From Marinobacter aromaticivorans (GTDB lineage: Bacteria > Pseudomonadota > Gammaproteobacteria > Pseudomonadales > Oleiphilaceae): 64,000 nt of DNA. Location of the stretch: NCBI RefSeq assembly GCF_002806975.1, contig NZ_NIHD01000001.1, positions 496,001 through 560,000 of the forward strand. The letters are read 5' to 3'. The translations under genes were made by a program, and so were the position numbers. This document shows, piece by piece, positions 39,415 through 49,073 of this stretch; positions within the stretch are counted from its first letter, which is position 1, and every line of letters begins with the position of its first letter. The notes below the pieces were generated by a model, which was given only the letters and a program-made list of their open reading frames with translations, had not been told where the DNA came from and did no database searches.

Positions 39415-40326
39415 AAAACCATTTTTGTCCAGGGGCAGGTGCCAGGCCTCCGGCTTTTGCTTGTTATTATCGTATCGTTGGGGTTGATCGTTGCCGATCA
39501 GCAGTTTGAGCGTGTTACCCCGGTTCGCAGCACCCTGGCAACTGTTCTCACACCGGTTTACTGGCTGGGCAACGCCCCCTACGAGTTCAGCGACTGGGTA
39601 TCGGGCCTGTTTACCACCCGCGAAGACCTGAAACAGGAAAATGAAGACCTGAAAGCCCGGCTGCTCATCCTCGAGCGCAGGGCTCTCAAGTATGCTGCCC
39701 TGGCCTCTGAAAACAACGAACTCCGTCGCCTGATGAACTCATCCGAGCTTCTTGATGACCGGGTTATTGTCAGTGAGGTGGTGGGCGTATCGCCGGACCC
39801 CTATTCCCATGAAATCATCATCAACAAAGGTCGCAGTGACGGCGTGCAGCCAGGGCAGGCGATACTGGATGCCCATGGCCTGATGGGCCAGGTAGTGCAG
39901 ACCAGCCAGGTAACCTCCCGTGTACTGCTCGTCTCCGATAGCAGCCACGCTGTGCCGGTTGAAGTGGTGCGTAACGGGCTCCGGGCGATTCTGCTTGGCA
40001 CCGGCGATTCCGGAACACTCGATCTCGTACACGTGCCGGATACGGCGGACATTCGCGAGGGGGATTTGCTGGTGAGCTCCGGCCTTGCCGGGCGCTTTCC
40101 AAGGGGTTACCCGGTTGCGGAAGTCAGCCTGATCAACAAGGAGCCCGGCGAACCATTTGTATCCATACGGGCCCGGCCCAAGGCAGAGCTTAACCAGAGC
40201 CGCCTTGTACTGGTGGTTTTCCCGCCGGAAAACGGGCCCCACGCCGAACCCGGTGCCGATCAGCGCCAACCGCAACCGGAACAACAGCCCCCCGCCACTG
40301 ATTCGTCGCAGGAGGCGCAAGGCTGA
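39412..40326 (+). CDS. mreC: Cell shape-determining protein MreC
   Basis: Periplasmic, membrane-anchored scaffold of the elongasome. From ATT 39412 it has 304 residues: a short N-terminus (IKTIFVQGQ), one membrane segment (LRLLLVIIVSLGLIVA), a coiled coil (REDLKQENEDLKARLLILER) and a beta-rich C-terminal domain. The tail is rich in proline and glutamine. The upstream residues resemble the start of Pseudomonas MreC, which supports the ATT start; GTG 39439 would still retain the membrane segment. It overlaps mreD by one base (TGATG). Confidence 0.9.
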   Translation: MKTIFVQGQVPGLRLLLVIIVSLGLIVADQQFERVTPVRSTLATVLTPVYWLGNAPYEFSDWVSGLFTTREDLKQENEDLKARLLILERRALKYAALASENNELRRLMNSSELLDDRVIVSEVVGVSPDPYSHEIIINKGRSDGVQPGQAILDAHGLMGQVVQTSQVTSRVLLVSDSSHAVPVEVVRNGLRAILLGTGDSGTLDLVHVPDTADIREGDLLVSSGLAGRFPRGYPVAEVSLINKEPGEPFVSIRARPKAELNQSRLVLVVFPPENGPHAEPGADQRQPQPEQQPPATDSSQEAQG

Positions 40327-40802
40327 TGCTGTCTGTAATCAGTTACCCGGTATTTGTGCTTTCAGTGATCGTATCGCTGGTGCTGAGCATCTCCCTGTTC
40401 CCCGTAGGCTGGTTCGAGTTCCGGCCTGAATGGCTCGGCCTGGTGGTATTCTACTGGACCTTCCGGGCCCCGGCGCAGTTCGGCGTCCTGCTCGCATGGT
40501 GCCTGGGGCTTCTGCTGGATGTGCTTGAGGCAACGCCCCTGGGCGTGAACGCTCTGGCCATGGGGGTTATTGCCTTCCTGGTGCTCACGGTACACCAGCG
40601 CCTACGCATGTATCCCTTGCCGCAACAGTGCCTGATGGCCTTTCTGCTGCTGGGTATCAATCAGATGCTGGTGCACTTTATCAAACAGATGTTCGGAGGC
40701 GAGGATGCCGGCTTCAGCTACCTGTGGCCGGCACTGACCAGCGCCCTGATATGGCCCGTGTTCTCCATATTGATGGACAACATCAACCGGAAGCTGGGGT
40801 AG
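40326..40802 (+). CDS. mreD: Rod shape-determining protein MreD
   Basis: 158-residue inner-membrane protein with about five membrane helices and little charge. Typical MreD stretches are [20 protein letters not shown] and [20 protein letters not shown] followed by LGVNALAMG. Membership of the elongasome is known for the family. The start ATG overlaps the mreC stop. Confidence 0.93.
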   Translation: MLSVISYPVFVLSVIVSLVLSISLFPVGWFEFRPEWLGLVVFYWTFRAPAQFGVLLAWCLGLLLDVLEATPLGVNALAMGVIAFLVLTVHQRLRMYPLPQQCLMAFLLLGINQMLVHFIKQMFGGEDAGFSYLWPALTSALIWPVFSILMDNINRKLG

Positions 40803-40804
40803 CC

Positions 40805-41407
40805 ATGGCGGCCATTATTCTTGCCTCTGCATCGCCCCGTCGCTCAGAGCTGCTGGCGCAGATCGGCGTTCCTTTTTCGGTTCAGCCAGCACACATTGAC
40901 GAGACTCCGCGCACAGCAGAGCGGCCCGCAGCCTATGTTGAGCGCCTGGCGCGGGAGAAAGCTCTGGCGGTGGCGGCAGCTTTTGCCGGCGATCTGGTCC
41001 TGGGCTCAGATACCTCAGTTGTGCTGAACGGGGTCATTCTGGGCAAGCCGGTTGATGGCAAGGAGGCCATGGCGACTCTCGGTGCCCTCTCCGGCACAAC
41101 ACACCAGGTAATGACAGCGGTTGCACTGGCCCGGGGCAATCACTGCGAGTCCCGGCTGGTCACCACCGAAGTCACCTTCCGTGGGCTGACGAAGCAGGAG
41201 ATCGCGGCTTATGTGGCATCAGGAGAACCCATGGACAAGGCCGGGAGTTATGGAATCCAGGGTCTTGGTGGTATTTTTGTGAAGGAACTGAAAGGGAGCT
41301 ACAGTGCGGTTGTCGGCCTGCCGTTGCAGGAAACAGCCACCCTGCTGGCTGAGGCCGGTTGCCCTGTATGGAAACACTGGCCGAGTAGTCGGGAGAGCCA
41401 ATCATGA
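40805..41407 (+). CDS. maf: Maf-family nucleoside triphosphate pyrophosphatase
   Basis: 200-residue house-cleaning enzyme of the YhdE/Maf type, usually acting on dTTP and UTP. Motifs are [13 protein letters not shown] at the N-terminus, SDTSVVLNG and the C-terminal [20 protein letters not shown]. The glutamine and lysine pattern fits the dTTP/UTP group rather than the 7-methyl-GTP group, but this is a judgment. ATG 40805 is two bases after the mreD stop. It overlaps rng by ATGA. Confidence 0.92.
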   Translation: MAAIILASASPRRSELLAQIGVPFSVQPAHIDETPRTAERPAAYVERLAREKALAVAAAFAGDLVLGSDTSVVLNGVILGKPVDGKEAMATLGALSGTTHQVMTAVALARGNHCESRLVTTEVTFRGLTKQEIAAYVASGEPMDKAGSYGIQGLGGIFVKELKGSYSAVVGLPLQETATLLAEAGCPVWKHWPSSRESQS

Positions 41408-42885
41408 GCGAAGAAATTCTGATCAACGTAACACCGGTTGAAACCCGGGTTGCGCTGGTCGAGAACGGTATGCTGCAGGAAGCCTATATAGAACGCGCCA
41501 GCCGTAAAGGTATTGTCGGTAATATCTACAAAGGCAAGGTTGTTCGGGTGCTTCCGGGCATGGAAGCAGCCTTTGTGGATATAGGCCTGGAAAGGGCTGC
41601 CTTTATTCATGCCTCCGATGTGGTTTCCAGCCATGCGGGCGCAACCGAGCCGGCTGAAGGGCCAAAAACCGTGCCGGATATACGTACCCTGCTGCGTGAA
41701 GGCCAGTCCCTGGTGGTGCAGGTCACCAAGGATCCTATCGGCACCAAGGGCGCTCGCCTTACAACCCAGCTTTCCATTCCGTCCCGCTATCTGGTCTTTA
41801 TGCCGGAGGTCAGCCATGTGGGTATTTCCCAGCGCATTGAGGATGAAGCGGAACGCACCCGCCTGAAAAGTCTCGTGGAGGAAGGTGCCGCGGCGCATCC
41901 TGAAGTGCAGGGCGGCTATATAATTCGCACGGCGGCCGAGGCTGCGTCGCCGGAAGAACTGATGGGGGATATGAATTATCTGCACCATCTCAGCCAGTCC
42001 ATACAAGAGCGCATTGAAAAGGTGGAGGCACCGGCAGCCGTATACAAGGATCTGCCACTGTTTATCCGCACCATCCGTGATCTGATCCGGCCACAAACCG
42101 AGAAGGTGCGCATCGACAGCCGCGAAAGCCACCAGCGGGTCATGGAGTTTGTCAACGAGTTCGTGACTGAATTTGCCGACAAGGTGGAATACTACCCGGG
42201 TGAGCGGCCAATTTTTGATCTTTACTCGGTAGAAGACGAGATCCAGAAGGCGCTCAGCCGAAAGGTTCAGCTCAAGTCCGGTGGTTATGTGATCATTGAT
42301 CAGACCGAGGCCATGACCACCATCGACATCAACACCGGTGCCTTTGTGGGCCACCGCAATCTTGAAGAAACGATTTTCAAGACCAACCTGGAAGCGGCCC
42401 GTGCCATAAGCCGGCAACTGCGTCTGCGTAACCTGGGTGGCATCATCATCATCGACTTTATCGACATGGAAGACCCCGAGCACCAGCGCCAGGTGCACCG
42501 TATGCTGGAAAAAATGCTCGAGCGGGATCACGCCAAAACCAAGATTACCGGCGTGTCCGAACTGGGGCTGGTTGAAATGACCCGCAAGCGCACCACCGAG
42601 AGCCTGGGCCAGGTGCTGTGCGAGCCGTGCCCCATATGCGATGGCAGAGGCTTCCTGAAAACCAGCGAAACCGTGTGCTTCGAGATTTTCCGGGAAATCC
42701 TGCGCATCAACCGGGCTTACGACGCAGAAAGCTATCTGGTTATGGCTTCCCAGAGTGTGGTTGATCGCCTCCTGGACGAAGAAGCCGACAATGTTGCGGA
42801 TCTGGAGACCTTTATCGCCAAAACCATCCGGTTCCAGGTAGAGCCGTTCTACAGCCAGGAGCAGTACGATGTTGTTCTGCTCTGA
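41404..42885 (+). CDS. rng: Ribonuclease G
   Basis: Single-strand endoribonuclease, 493 residues, involved in 16S rRNA 5' maturation. An S1 domain is at about residues 35-125 ([20 protein letters not shown]). The metal-binding catalytic part has [12 protein letters not shown] and [11 protein letters not shown]. The zinc-link [11 protein letters not shown] follows. The protein lacks the long C-terminal scaffold of RNase E, which separates the two. It is coupled to maf. Confidence 0.95.
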   Translation: MSEEILINVTPVETRVALVENGMLQEAYIERASRKGIVGNIYKGKVVRVLPGMEAAFVDIGLERAAFIHASDVVSSHAGATEPAEGPKTVPDIRTLLREGQSLVVQVTKDPIGTKGARLTTQLSIPSRYLVFMPEVSHVGISQRIEDEAERTRLKSLVEEGAAAHPEVQGGYIIRTAAEAASPEELMGDMNYLHHLSQSIQERIEKVEAPAAVYKDLPLFIRTIRDLIRPQTEKVRIDSRESHQRVMEFVNEFVTEFADKVEYYPGERPIFDLYSVEDEIQKALSRKVQLKSGGYVIIDQTEAMTTIDINTGAFVGHRNLEETIFKTNLEAARAISRQLRLRNLGGIIIIDFIDMEDPEHQRQVHRMLEKMLERDHAKTKITGVSELGLVEMTRKRTTESLGQVLCEPCPICDGRGFLKTSETVCFEIFREILRINRAYDAESYLVMASQSVVDRLLDEEADNVADLETFIAKTIRFQVEPFYSQEQYDVVLL

Positions 42886-42934
42886 CTCCGGGGCGACTCG
42901 CCGGCCCCCGGCCTGATACAGAGAGACGCGCCGG

Positions 42935-45900
42935 ATGCCCGCCTCCGAACGCCATTCACCTTTGCCGGACAAGCGCCGGGCGAACCCGCCTGTGCGCTTG
43001 ATGGCGTGGTTTACCAGCACCGTGTGGTGGCTGCTTCTCATTGTTCTGGTGCTGTTTGCGCTGTATGCCGGCATTGGCCGGCAACTTACCCAGAACGTGG
43101 ATGCCTTCCGGGATGACCTCGCCCGTGAGCTCTCCACCCGCCTGGGGCACGACGTGCACATTGGCAGCCTTTCGTCCCGCTGGTTCTGGCTGGATCCCTC
43201 CTTCACTGCGCAGGATATAGAAATAACCAACCCGGATTCCGGGGTGCAGGTGTTGAGCCTGCAGCATCTGACCATCCGCTTCGATGCCCTGGCATCGCTG
43301 ATGCGTTTCAGGATTGTGTTTGCAGATTTCGAGGGCGACGGACTCGAGCTCACGCTGAACCAGAAGAGCAGTGGTGATGTGACTGTTCGGGGTGCGGAGT
43401 TTCCCGAGCCCCTCAATAATCGCCTCCGGTACTGGCTGGACCTGGCCGGCAAATGGCTGTCCGACCCCTACATCAAGGTGACCCGCGTAAATCTTGGAAT
43501 CCGGGATAACCAGGGCCAGCTTCGTCACATTGATATTCCCCAGCTTGATCTGGTTTACCGGAAAGGCCTGTTCAGGGCCTCGGGGCGCGCCATGCAATCC
43601 GCCACCACCCAGCAGCTTGCCAGCTTCGTACTGGTGGGAAAACGGTTCTTCCGGGGCGATTTCAGTGGCCAGCTCTACCTGGATGTGGATTCCGGGCGAC
43701 TGTTTGACGGGCTGATTGATGAGTACCAGTGGCGGGACATCCGGGTTGAAGGCTTTGATCTGGGCGGCGAAGCCTGGCTCACCTTCCGCGAAGGCATTTT
43801 ACAGCAGGTCAGTGGAACCTTGAGGACGCCGTACCTGCAGCTGGGTGTTGACGGTGAGTCCCTGGCGCCACTGGAGGATATCAGTGCACGATTCGGCTGG
43901 CGTCGTCACCGCTCGGTGATGGAAGCGCAGGAGATGGCAGGCACAGACGGAAAGCCTGATAAAGCCCGGGAGACGATTGGTGAGTGGCATCTCAAACAGC
44001 TCGCCTGGACCTGGGACGGGGATGAAGTGTCGCCATTCAGTCTGAAACTGGTCCCCGGGCCGGAAGGCATCACCCTGACGGCCGATGCCATGCCACTGCG
44101 CCCTTTAAGGCGCCTGGCCGGCACGCTACCGCTTTTGCCAGCCGTCGCCGGTGATGCGCTCGAAGACTATCGGCCAACGGGTTTTCTCGACGATGTAACA
44201 GTCCGCATTCCGGGAAGCGGGGAAAACACGTTTGAGTTCTCCGGCCGGCTCCGGGATGTCGGTGCCGCCGCCCATGCCGGGGCGCCTGCAGCAGATGGCG
44301 TCTACGGGTTCATATACGTGGACCAGAATGCCGGCTATGTTCGTGCCCGCAACGGTTTGCGGCCGGTCACCCTGTCATTCCCGGAACTGTTCAGCAGTGA
44401 GTGGTCGTTTCCGGAACTCTCGGCCACGGTGGCCTGGCGTCTGGAGGATGATGTTACCCGGGTTTATGCCGACGACATACGCCTGAGCTACGGTGAGGGC
44501 ACACGCCTGGAGGGCGCCTTTGACCTGAAACTGGACCAGCAGGGTGAAGACAACCTTGGCCTCCGCGTCGCGGTAGCCAATGGTGAGGCCTCCATGCTGG
44601 CCGCCTTCGTTCCCCGAAAGATTGTGGATGCAGATCTTTACGGCTGGTTGACCACGGCAATCACCGAAGCCCGGGTTCCATCCGGTGTGTATTATGGCCA
44701 TGGCCCGATCGGTGAAGGTGTGGCGGCGGGCTCCTTTGTGTCCTCCATGTGGTACGAGTTTGAGAACGCACGGGTGCGCTACGATGACCAGTGGCCGGAG
44801 GTAACCGATGCGCGCGGGCGCGTTGCGATTCACAATGGTGATACGCGCGTATCGCTGGAGGCCGGAACGACCGGGGGGCTGTCGCTTGACCCAAGTGTGA
44901 TTACCGTGACCCCCGGCGACGAGGGGGCACTCGTACATGTAGACGTATCGGCGCCTGTGCCGGCTTCTTCCATAGCTTACTGGATGGATAACAGTCCGTT
45001 CGGGGATATGGCGGGGCCCGAAGCCGCCCGCCTGACCTACGGCGGCGATTACCAGCTCGATCTTGCGCTGGACCTGCCACTGCAGAATATGGATGCGTCC
45101 GTGGTGGAGATCGGTGTCCGTACCACGAACGGATCAGTAGAGTACCCCGAAGCCGGCTTGCGGTGGCACAGTATTTCCGGTGCCCTGACTTACCATTCGC
45201 GCAGTGGGTTTTCCGGCCCCCCTCTGGAGGCTGTATTTCTGGGGGAGCCTGTGACAGTGGCGTTCAGCCAGCCCTCCCCGGATCAGTCCGCCAGTGCAGA
45301 CGCCTTCCGAATCCGGCAAACCGGCACTTTGCACATACCGGATGCGTATCGACAGGCTGACATTATCCCTGCGCAACAGGAGGAAAACGGCGGCGGCTCC
45401 GACCAGAGCTGGTTCGGGCTCAAGGGTAAGGTTGACTATGCGGCTCAGCTGGATGTCGGAGCAGAAGGCGTGTCCGGAATCGTCATCAGCTCCAGCCTGG
45501 AGGGACTAACCATTGACTGGCCGGGACCCTTCGCCAAAGAAGCAGGCGAGGCTGCCCCGCTGGTCGCAGAACTGGATACCCGGAATGAAGCCGGCCTGGG
45601 GATTTCCGCTACCTGGGAAAATCGCGCAATCTTTGATCTGCTGCGAAAGGATACCGGGGTGGAGATGACCTTCGAGGAGCTCTATCTGGGCGGGCAGACC
45701 CTGACGAATATCGATCTTGAGGCCCTTGATCTTGGCGATCGCTGGGTGGTAACGACTCGCTCGGAGCGTGCTGTGGGCCGGCTTGTCCTGCCCGATGACG
45801 GCGACCTTGTAACAGCCGATTTCGAGGTATTGCGCCTGATGCGCGATGAAAACGGCGGCAGTGATGCGCCTGACCTGCTAACCATAGAGCAGCAGCTTGA

Positions 45901-46756
45901 AGCCTTCCGCGCCATGGATATGGCGAGCTGGCCAGACGTGGATATCACGATATCGGACCTGCAACTGAATGACGACAGCCTGGGGCGCTGGTCGTTCCAT
46001 CTGCGGCCAGAACACCAGAAGCTCAATATCACCGGCATAGAAGGGCGCCTGAAAACACTTACGCTGCTGGGGGATATGACCTGGAGCGTTGTGAACAACA
46101 GGGAAACCACCCGGTTTTCCGGTTCGGTGAATGGTGGTGCACTGGCAGACCTGGGTGATCTCTGGGGTACGGAGATTCCGTTGTCCAACAAGCAAACCAG
46201 CATTGAGTTTCAACTGGACTGGCCCGGGCGCCCTGACGAGTTCGAACTGGCAAGCCTGGATGGCGACGTCAGCCTCCGGCTGGACGACGGGGTGATTCTG
46301 GAGCGCAACAACAGCGCACAGATATTCCGTATTTTCAACCTGCTCAACGCCGACACCCTCTGGCGCCGGCTCAAGCTGGACTTTTCAGATCTTTATGAGC
46401 GCGGCGTTGCCTTCGATGCGATCTCCGGCAAGGCGCATCTTGATGATGGCTTGTTGACAATGGACCCGGAACTTCAGGTGGTGGGGCCTTCAGGTGCTTT
46501 CAAGATCAGCGGCAGCACCCATCTGGTGAGTGAGGTTCTGGATATGCGTCTGGTGGTTGTTCTGCCACTGACACAGAACCTGCCACTGGCCGCTTTGCTG
46601 ATGGGAGCGAGTGCCCCCATCGGCGGCGCCCTCTTTGTGCTGGACAAGGTGCTTGGCGACCCCCTGAGCAAACTCACCAGCGCCAGCTACACCGTCAGCG
46701 GCACCTGGGATGATCCGAAAGTGGATCTGCGCAAGGTGTTTGATAACGGAAATTAG
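42935..46756 (+). CDS. yhdP: YhdP-family AsmA-like envelope protein
   Basis: 1273 residues with one N-terminal membrane segment (TVWWLLLIVLVLFALYAGIG) and a very long periplasmic region of repeated beta strands. The C-terminal AsmA-like part contains LNADTLWRRLKLDFSDLYER and AFKISGSTHLVSEVLDMRLV. Family members (YhdP, TamB, YdbH) are proposed bridges for phospholipid transport to the outer membrane. Its place after mreBCD-maf-rng is conserved. tldD, which often follows, is absent here. Confidence 0.9.
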   Translation: MPASERHSPLPDKRRANPPVRLMAWFTSTVWWLLLIVLVLFALYAGIGRQLTQNVDAFRDDLARELSTRLGHDVHIGSLSSRWFWLDPSFTAQDIEITNPDSGVQVLSLQHLTIRFDALASLMRFRIVFADFEGDGLELTLNQKSSGDVTVRGAEFPEPLNNRLRYWLDLAGKWLSDPYIKVTRVNLGIRDNQGQLRHIDIPQLDLVYRKGLFRASGRAMQSATTQQLASFVLVGKRFFRGDFSGQLYLDVDSGRLFDGLIDEYQWRDIRVEGFDLGGEAWLTFREGILQQVSGTLRTPYLQLGVDGESLAPLEDISARFGWRRHRSVMEAQEMAGTDGKPDKARETIGEWHLKQLAWTWDGDEVSPFSLKLVPGPEGITLTADAMPLRPLRRLAGTLPLLPAVAGDALEDYRPTGFLDDVTVRIPGSGENTFEFSGRLRDVGAAAHAGAPAADGVYGFIYVDQNAGYVRARNGLRPVTLSFPELFSSEWSFPELSATVAWRLEDDVTRVYADDIRLSYGEGTRLEGAFDLKLDQQGEDNLGLRVAVANGEASMLAAFVPRKIVDADLYGWLTTAITEARVPSGVYYGHGPIGEGVAAGSFVSSMWYEFENARVRYDDQWPEVTDARGRVAIHNGDTRVSLEAGTTGGLSLDPSVITVTPGDEGALVHVDVSAPVPASSIAYWMDNSPFGDMAGPEAARLTYGGDYQLDLALDLPLQNMDASVVEIGVRTTNGSVEYPEAGLRWHSISGALTYHSRSGFSGPPLEAVFLGEPVTVAFSQPSPDQSASADAFRIRQTGTLHIPDAYRQADIIPAQQEENGGGSDQSWFGLKGKVDYAAQLDVGAEGVSGIVISSSLEGLTIDWPGPFAKEAGEAAPLVAELDTRNEAGLGISATWENRAIFDLLRKDTGVEMTFEELYLGGQTLTNIDLEALDLGDRWVVTTRSERAVGRLVLPDDGDLVTADFEVLRLMRDENGGSDAPDLLTIEQQLEAFRAMDMASWPDVDITISDLQLNDDSLGRWSFHLRPEHQKLNITGIEGRLKTLTLLGDMTWSVVNNRETTRFSGSVNGGALADLGDLWGTEIPLSNKQTSIEFQLDWPGRPDEFELASLDGDVSLRLDDGVILERNNSAQIFRIFNLLNADTLWRRLKLDFSDLYERGVAFDAISGKAHLDDGLLTMDPELQVVGPSGAFKISGSTHLVSEVLDMRLVVVLPLTQNLPLAALLMGASAPIGGALFVLDKVLGDPLSKLTSASYTVSGTWDDPKVDLRKVFDNGN

Positions 46757-46783
46757 CCGGTCGCCCGGATTGCGGGATCGCGG

Positions 46784-47308
46784 TCAGGCTTCCGCTTCAT
46801 CAATGCACTCCCGCAGGTAGCGGAACAGCTTGCGGGCCTGCCCGGTATTTTTCTGTTTATCCACATCCTTGCGGGCATTTCGCACAAGATTACGCAAATG
46901 CTGAATGTCTGCACCGGGGCAATACGAGTAAAATTCACCGGCTACCGAATCGCCTTCCTCTATCATGCGGTCACGCCAGCGTTCAGCCAGGTGGTGGCGG
47001 CGGGTATGTTCCTCGCTGCCTGAGTCGAAGGCCTCAATAGCCCGCTTCAGAGCTTGCGGGTCCTCTTCCTGCCGGAGAATCTTGCCGATATATTGAAGAT
47101 GCCGGCGTTTGGCTTCGTTCTGCCGGATTCTGCGGGATTCCTCAATGGCGCTTCTCAGGGTGTCGCTTATGGTGAGTGTGTCCAGCTGCTCGTTGCTCAG
47201 CTCCAGCATGCTCTTGCCGATATCCTGAAGCGCGTGCATTTCCCGCTTCAGTTGGGATTTGCTTGGCCCGGCGTATTCCGGGGCCTCGTCTTGATTGCTG
47301 TCGATCAT
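46784..47308 (-). CDS. darP: Ribosome-associated protein YjgA/DarP
   Basis: 174-residue cytoplasmic protein of the DUF615 family, associated with late 50S assembly. The motifs PSKSQLKREMHALQDIGKSM and EAKRRHLQYIGKILRQEEDP, with RWRDRMIEEGD, are typical. The protein is helical and highly charged. ATG 47308 was chosen. It is the last gene in the minus-strand run after mgtE, and converges on yhdP with 27 bp between. Confidence 0.9.
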   Translation of the reverse strand: MIDSNQDEAPEYAGPSKSQLKREMHALQDIGKSMLELSNEQLDTLTISDTLRSAIEESRRIRQNEAKRRHLQYIGKILRQEEDPQALKRAIEAFDSGSEEHTRRHHLAERWRDRMIEEGDSVAGEFYSYCPGADIQHLRNLVRNARKDVDKQKNTGQARKLFRYLRECIDEAEA

Positions 47309-47330
47309 GAATACATCCGGAATGTTGGGT

Positions 47331-48692
47331 TCAGGCGTAAAAAATAGTGGCAAGGCCAAGGAATGACATAAAGCCAACCACATCAGTAACGGTTGTCAGT
47401 ATAACGCTGCCCGCCAGGGCCGGGTCGATATTACGGGATTTCAGGAATAACGGCAGTACCGTGCCGGCCAGGGCTGCGGCAACCAGATTGATGATCAGGG
47501 CCGCTGCAATGATTGCACCTATCAAAACGTCCTGAAACCAGGCCATGGCTGCTGCCGCTACAACGGCGGCCCAGAGTATGCCGTTGAGAATACCCGAGAG
47601 AAACTCCCGGTTCAGCAGCCAGCCCACATTGGCGCCGGTGATCTGCCCCACGGCCATACCCCGGATAACCAGCGTAAGGGTCTGGCTGCCGGCGATACCA
47701 CCCATGCTGGCCACAATGGGCATGAGCACGGCCAGGGCAACCACCTTGGCTATGGTGTCCTCAAACAGACCAATGACGGCCGAAGCCGTGAAAGCCGTGA
47801 GAAGGTTCACACCAAGCCAGATCGCCCGGCGTCGGGTGGTCTTCCAGACCGGGGCAAAGGTATCCTCGTCGTCATCAAGGCCCGCCATACTCATTAACGA
47901 GTGGTCTGCATCTTCCCGGATCACATCCACCACGTCATCGATGGTGATGCGCCCGAGCAGGCGGCCCTCCTCATTTACCACCGGCGCGGAAATCAGGTCG
48001 TAGCGCTCAAACAGCGTGGCCACCTTGGTGTCGGAGAGGGCCACCGGTACCGGCTCGATGTCGGTATCCATAACTTCCCTGACCGTTGCCGCCTGGTTGG
48101 AGACGAGCATCTTGGTTATCGGCAACATGCCGATAAACTCGTCGCGCCGGTTCACCACAATCAGGCTGTCTGTCATCGGCGGCAGTGCACGGTGCCGGCG
48201 CAGATAGCGCAACACCACATCAATGCTGATCTCCGGGCGCACAGTAATGGTGTCCGTGTTCATCAGGCCACCGGCTGTGTCCTCCGGATAGGACAGAACC
48301 TCTTCAACCCGCTGCCGGTCCTGCTCGTCCATGGCGTCCAGAACTTCCTGGATGACCTTGTCCGGCAGCTGCTGCAGAAGGTCGGCAAGATCGTCGGATT
48401 CAAAGTCCTCGACGATATCGGCCAGTTCCTGAGCGTTCAGCCGGCTCAGGTATTCGGCCCGGATGTCCTCGTTGAGGTACTGGAGAACATCGCCTTCCAG
48501 CTGTTTGTCCACCAGGTTCCAGAGCAGGGCACGCTGGCGTGGTGGCGAGGATTCAAGCAGGTGGGCAATATCACTGGGGCTGAGGCCGCCGTTGAGAATA
48601 CGGGAAACCTGCTTCAGCGCACCCGTGTCCAGCGCTTCACTCAGTGAGCGTAAGCGTTGGCGGGCCTGGCTTTTTTCCGGCATATCGGACAT
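47331..48692 (-). CDS. mgtE: Magnesium transporter MgtE
   Basis: 453 residues: an N-terminal regulatory domain (LLESSPPRQRALLWNLVDKQ onward), two CBS modules around residues 135-255, and five C-terminal membrane helices with the pore signature MPIVASMGGIAGSQTLTLVI. In this family the cytoplasmic domains close the channel at high magnesium. A TATAAT-containing promoter (CCGTTATAAT) lies about 30 bp upstream on the minus strand. Confidence 0.94.
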   Translation of the reverse strand: MSDMPEKSQARQRLRSLSEALDTGALKQVSRILNGGLSPSDIAHLLESSPPRQRALLWNLVDKQLEGDVLQYLNEDIRAEYLSRLNAQELADIVEDFESDDLADLLQQLPDKVIQEVLDAMDEQDRQRVEEVLSYPEDTAGGLMNTDTITVRPEISIDVVLRYLRRHRALPPMTDSLIVVNRRDEFIGMLPITKMLVSNQAATVREVMDTDIEPVPVALSDTKVATLFERYDLISAPVVNEEGRLLGRITIDDVVDVIREDADHSLMSMAGLDDDEDTFAPVWKTTRRRAIWLGVNLLTAFTASAVIGLFEDTIAKVVALAVLMPIVASMGGIAGSQTLTLVIRGMAVGQITGANVGWLLNREFLSGILNGILWAAVVAAAAMAWFQDVLIGAIIAAALIINLVAAALAGTVLPLFLKSRNIDPALAGSVILTTVTDVVGFMSFLGLATIFYA

Positions 48693-48718
48693 GAATCACC
48701 TGCAGTCAGAAAACTGCC

Positions 48719-48728
48719 GTATTATAAC
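48719..48728 (-). promoter_or_regulatory. Probable -10 element for mgtE
   Basis: The minus strand carries CCGTTATAAT, the same ten bases as upstream of miaB, inside the near-palindrome CCGTATTATAACGG on the plus strand. It lies about 30 bp before the mgtE start. A good -35 is not visible. Confidence 0.45.
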
Positions 48729-48797
48729 GGAGTTAGCCGGCGCACGTGAGAATGAGTTGAAAGAGCGTGCGGTAAAAACGCGCTGAGGGCTGAATGC

Positions 48798-49067
48798 CTA
48801 TTCGCCTTCGCCGAAATAATCGTTGATCAGGGCGGCGAGGGCTTCGACAGCCTCTTGTTCATCCGGCCCATCGGCCACAAGCTCCACTTCAGTACCCTTG
48901 CTGGCGGCGAGCATCATAACCTGCATGATGTTCTTGGCATCCACTTCACGGCCTTTGCTGCGGACTTTTACCGAGCTGTCGTACTCCGAAGCGGTGGCAA
49001 CCAGCTTTGCCGTAGCCCGGGCGTGCAGGCCAAGCTTGTTAACAATAACAATGGGGCGTCGTATCAC
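48798..49067 (-). CDS. ptsO: Nitrogen-PTS phosphocarrier NPr
   Basis: 89-residue HPr-like protein that passes phosphate from EI-Ntr to EIIA-Ntr. The phosphorylated histidine is His15 in KLGLHARATAKL. The serine-46 region reads AKNIMQVMMLAASKG. The start is GTG, six bases after the rapZ stop codon region, with a weak Shine-Dalgarno. With ptsN and rapZ it forms the usual cluster downstream of rpoN. Confidence 0.93.
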   Translation of the reverse strand: MIRRPIVIVNKLGLHARATAKLVATASEYDSSVKVRSKGREVDAKNIMQVMMLAASKGTEVELVADGPDEQEAVEALAALINDYFGEGE

Positions 49068-49073
49068 GGCAGG

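Noticed and set aside
41299..43452. A 717-codon open frame on the minus strand opposite maf, rng and yhdP
   Set aside because: It lies opposite three well-supported genes; its translation has no recognisable domain and is rich in the residues expected from a complementary GC-rich frame.
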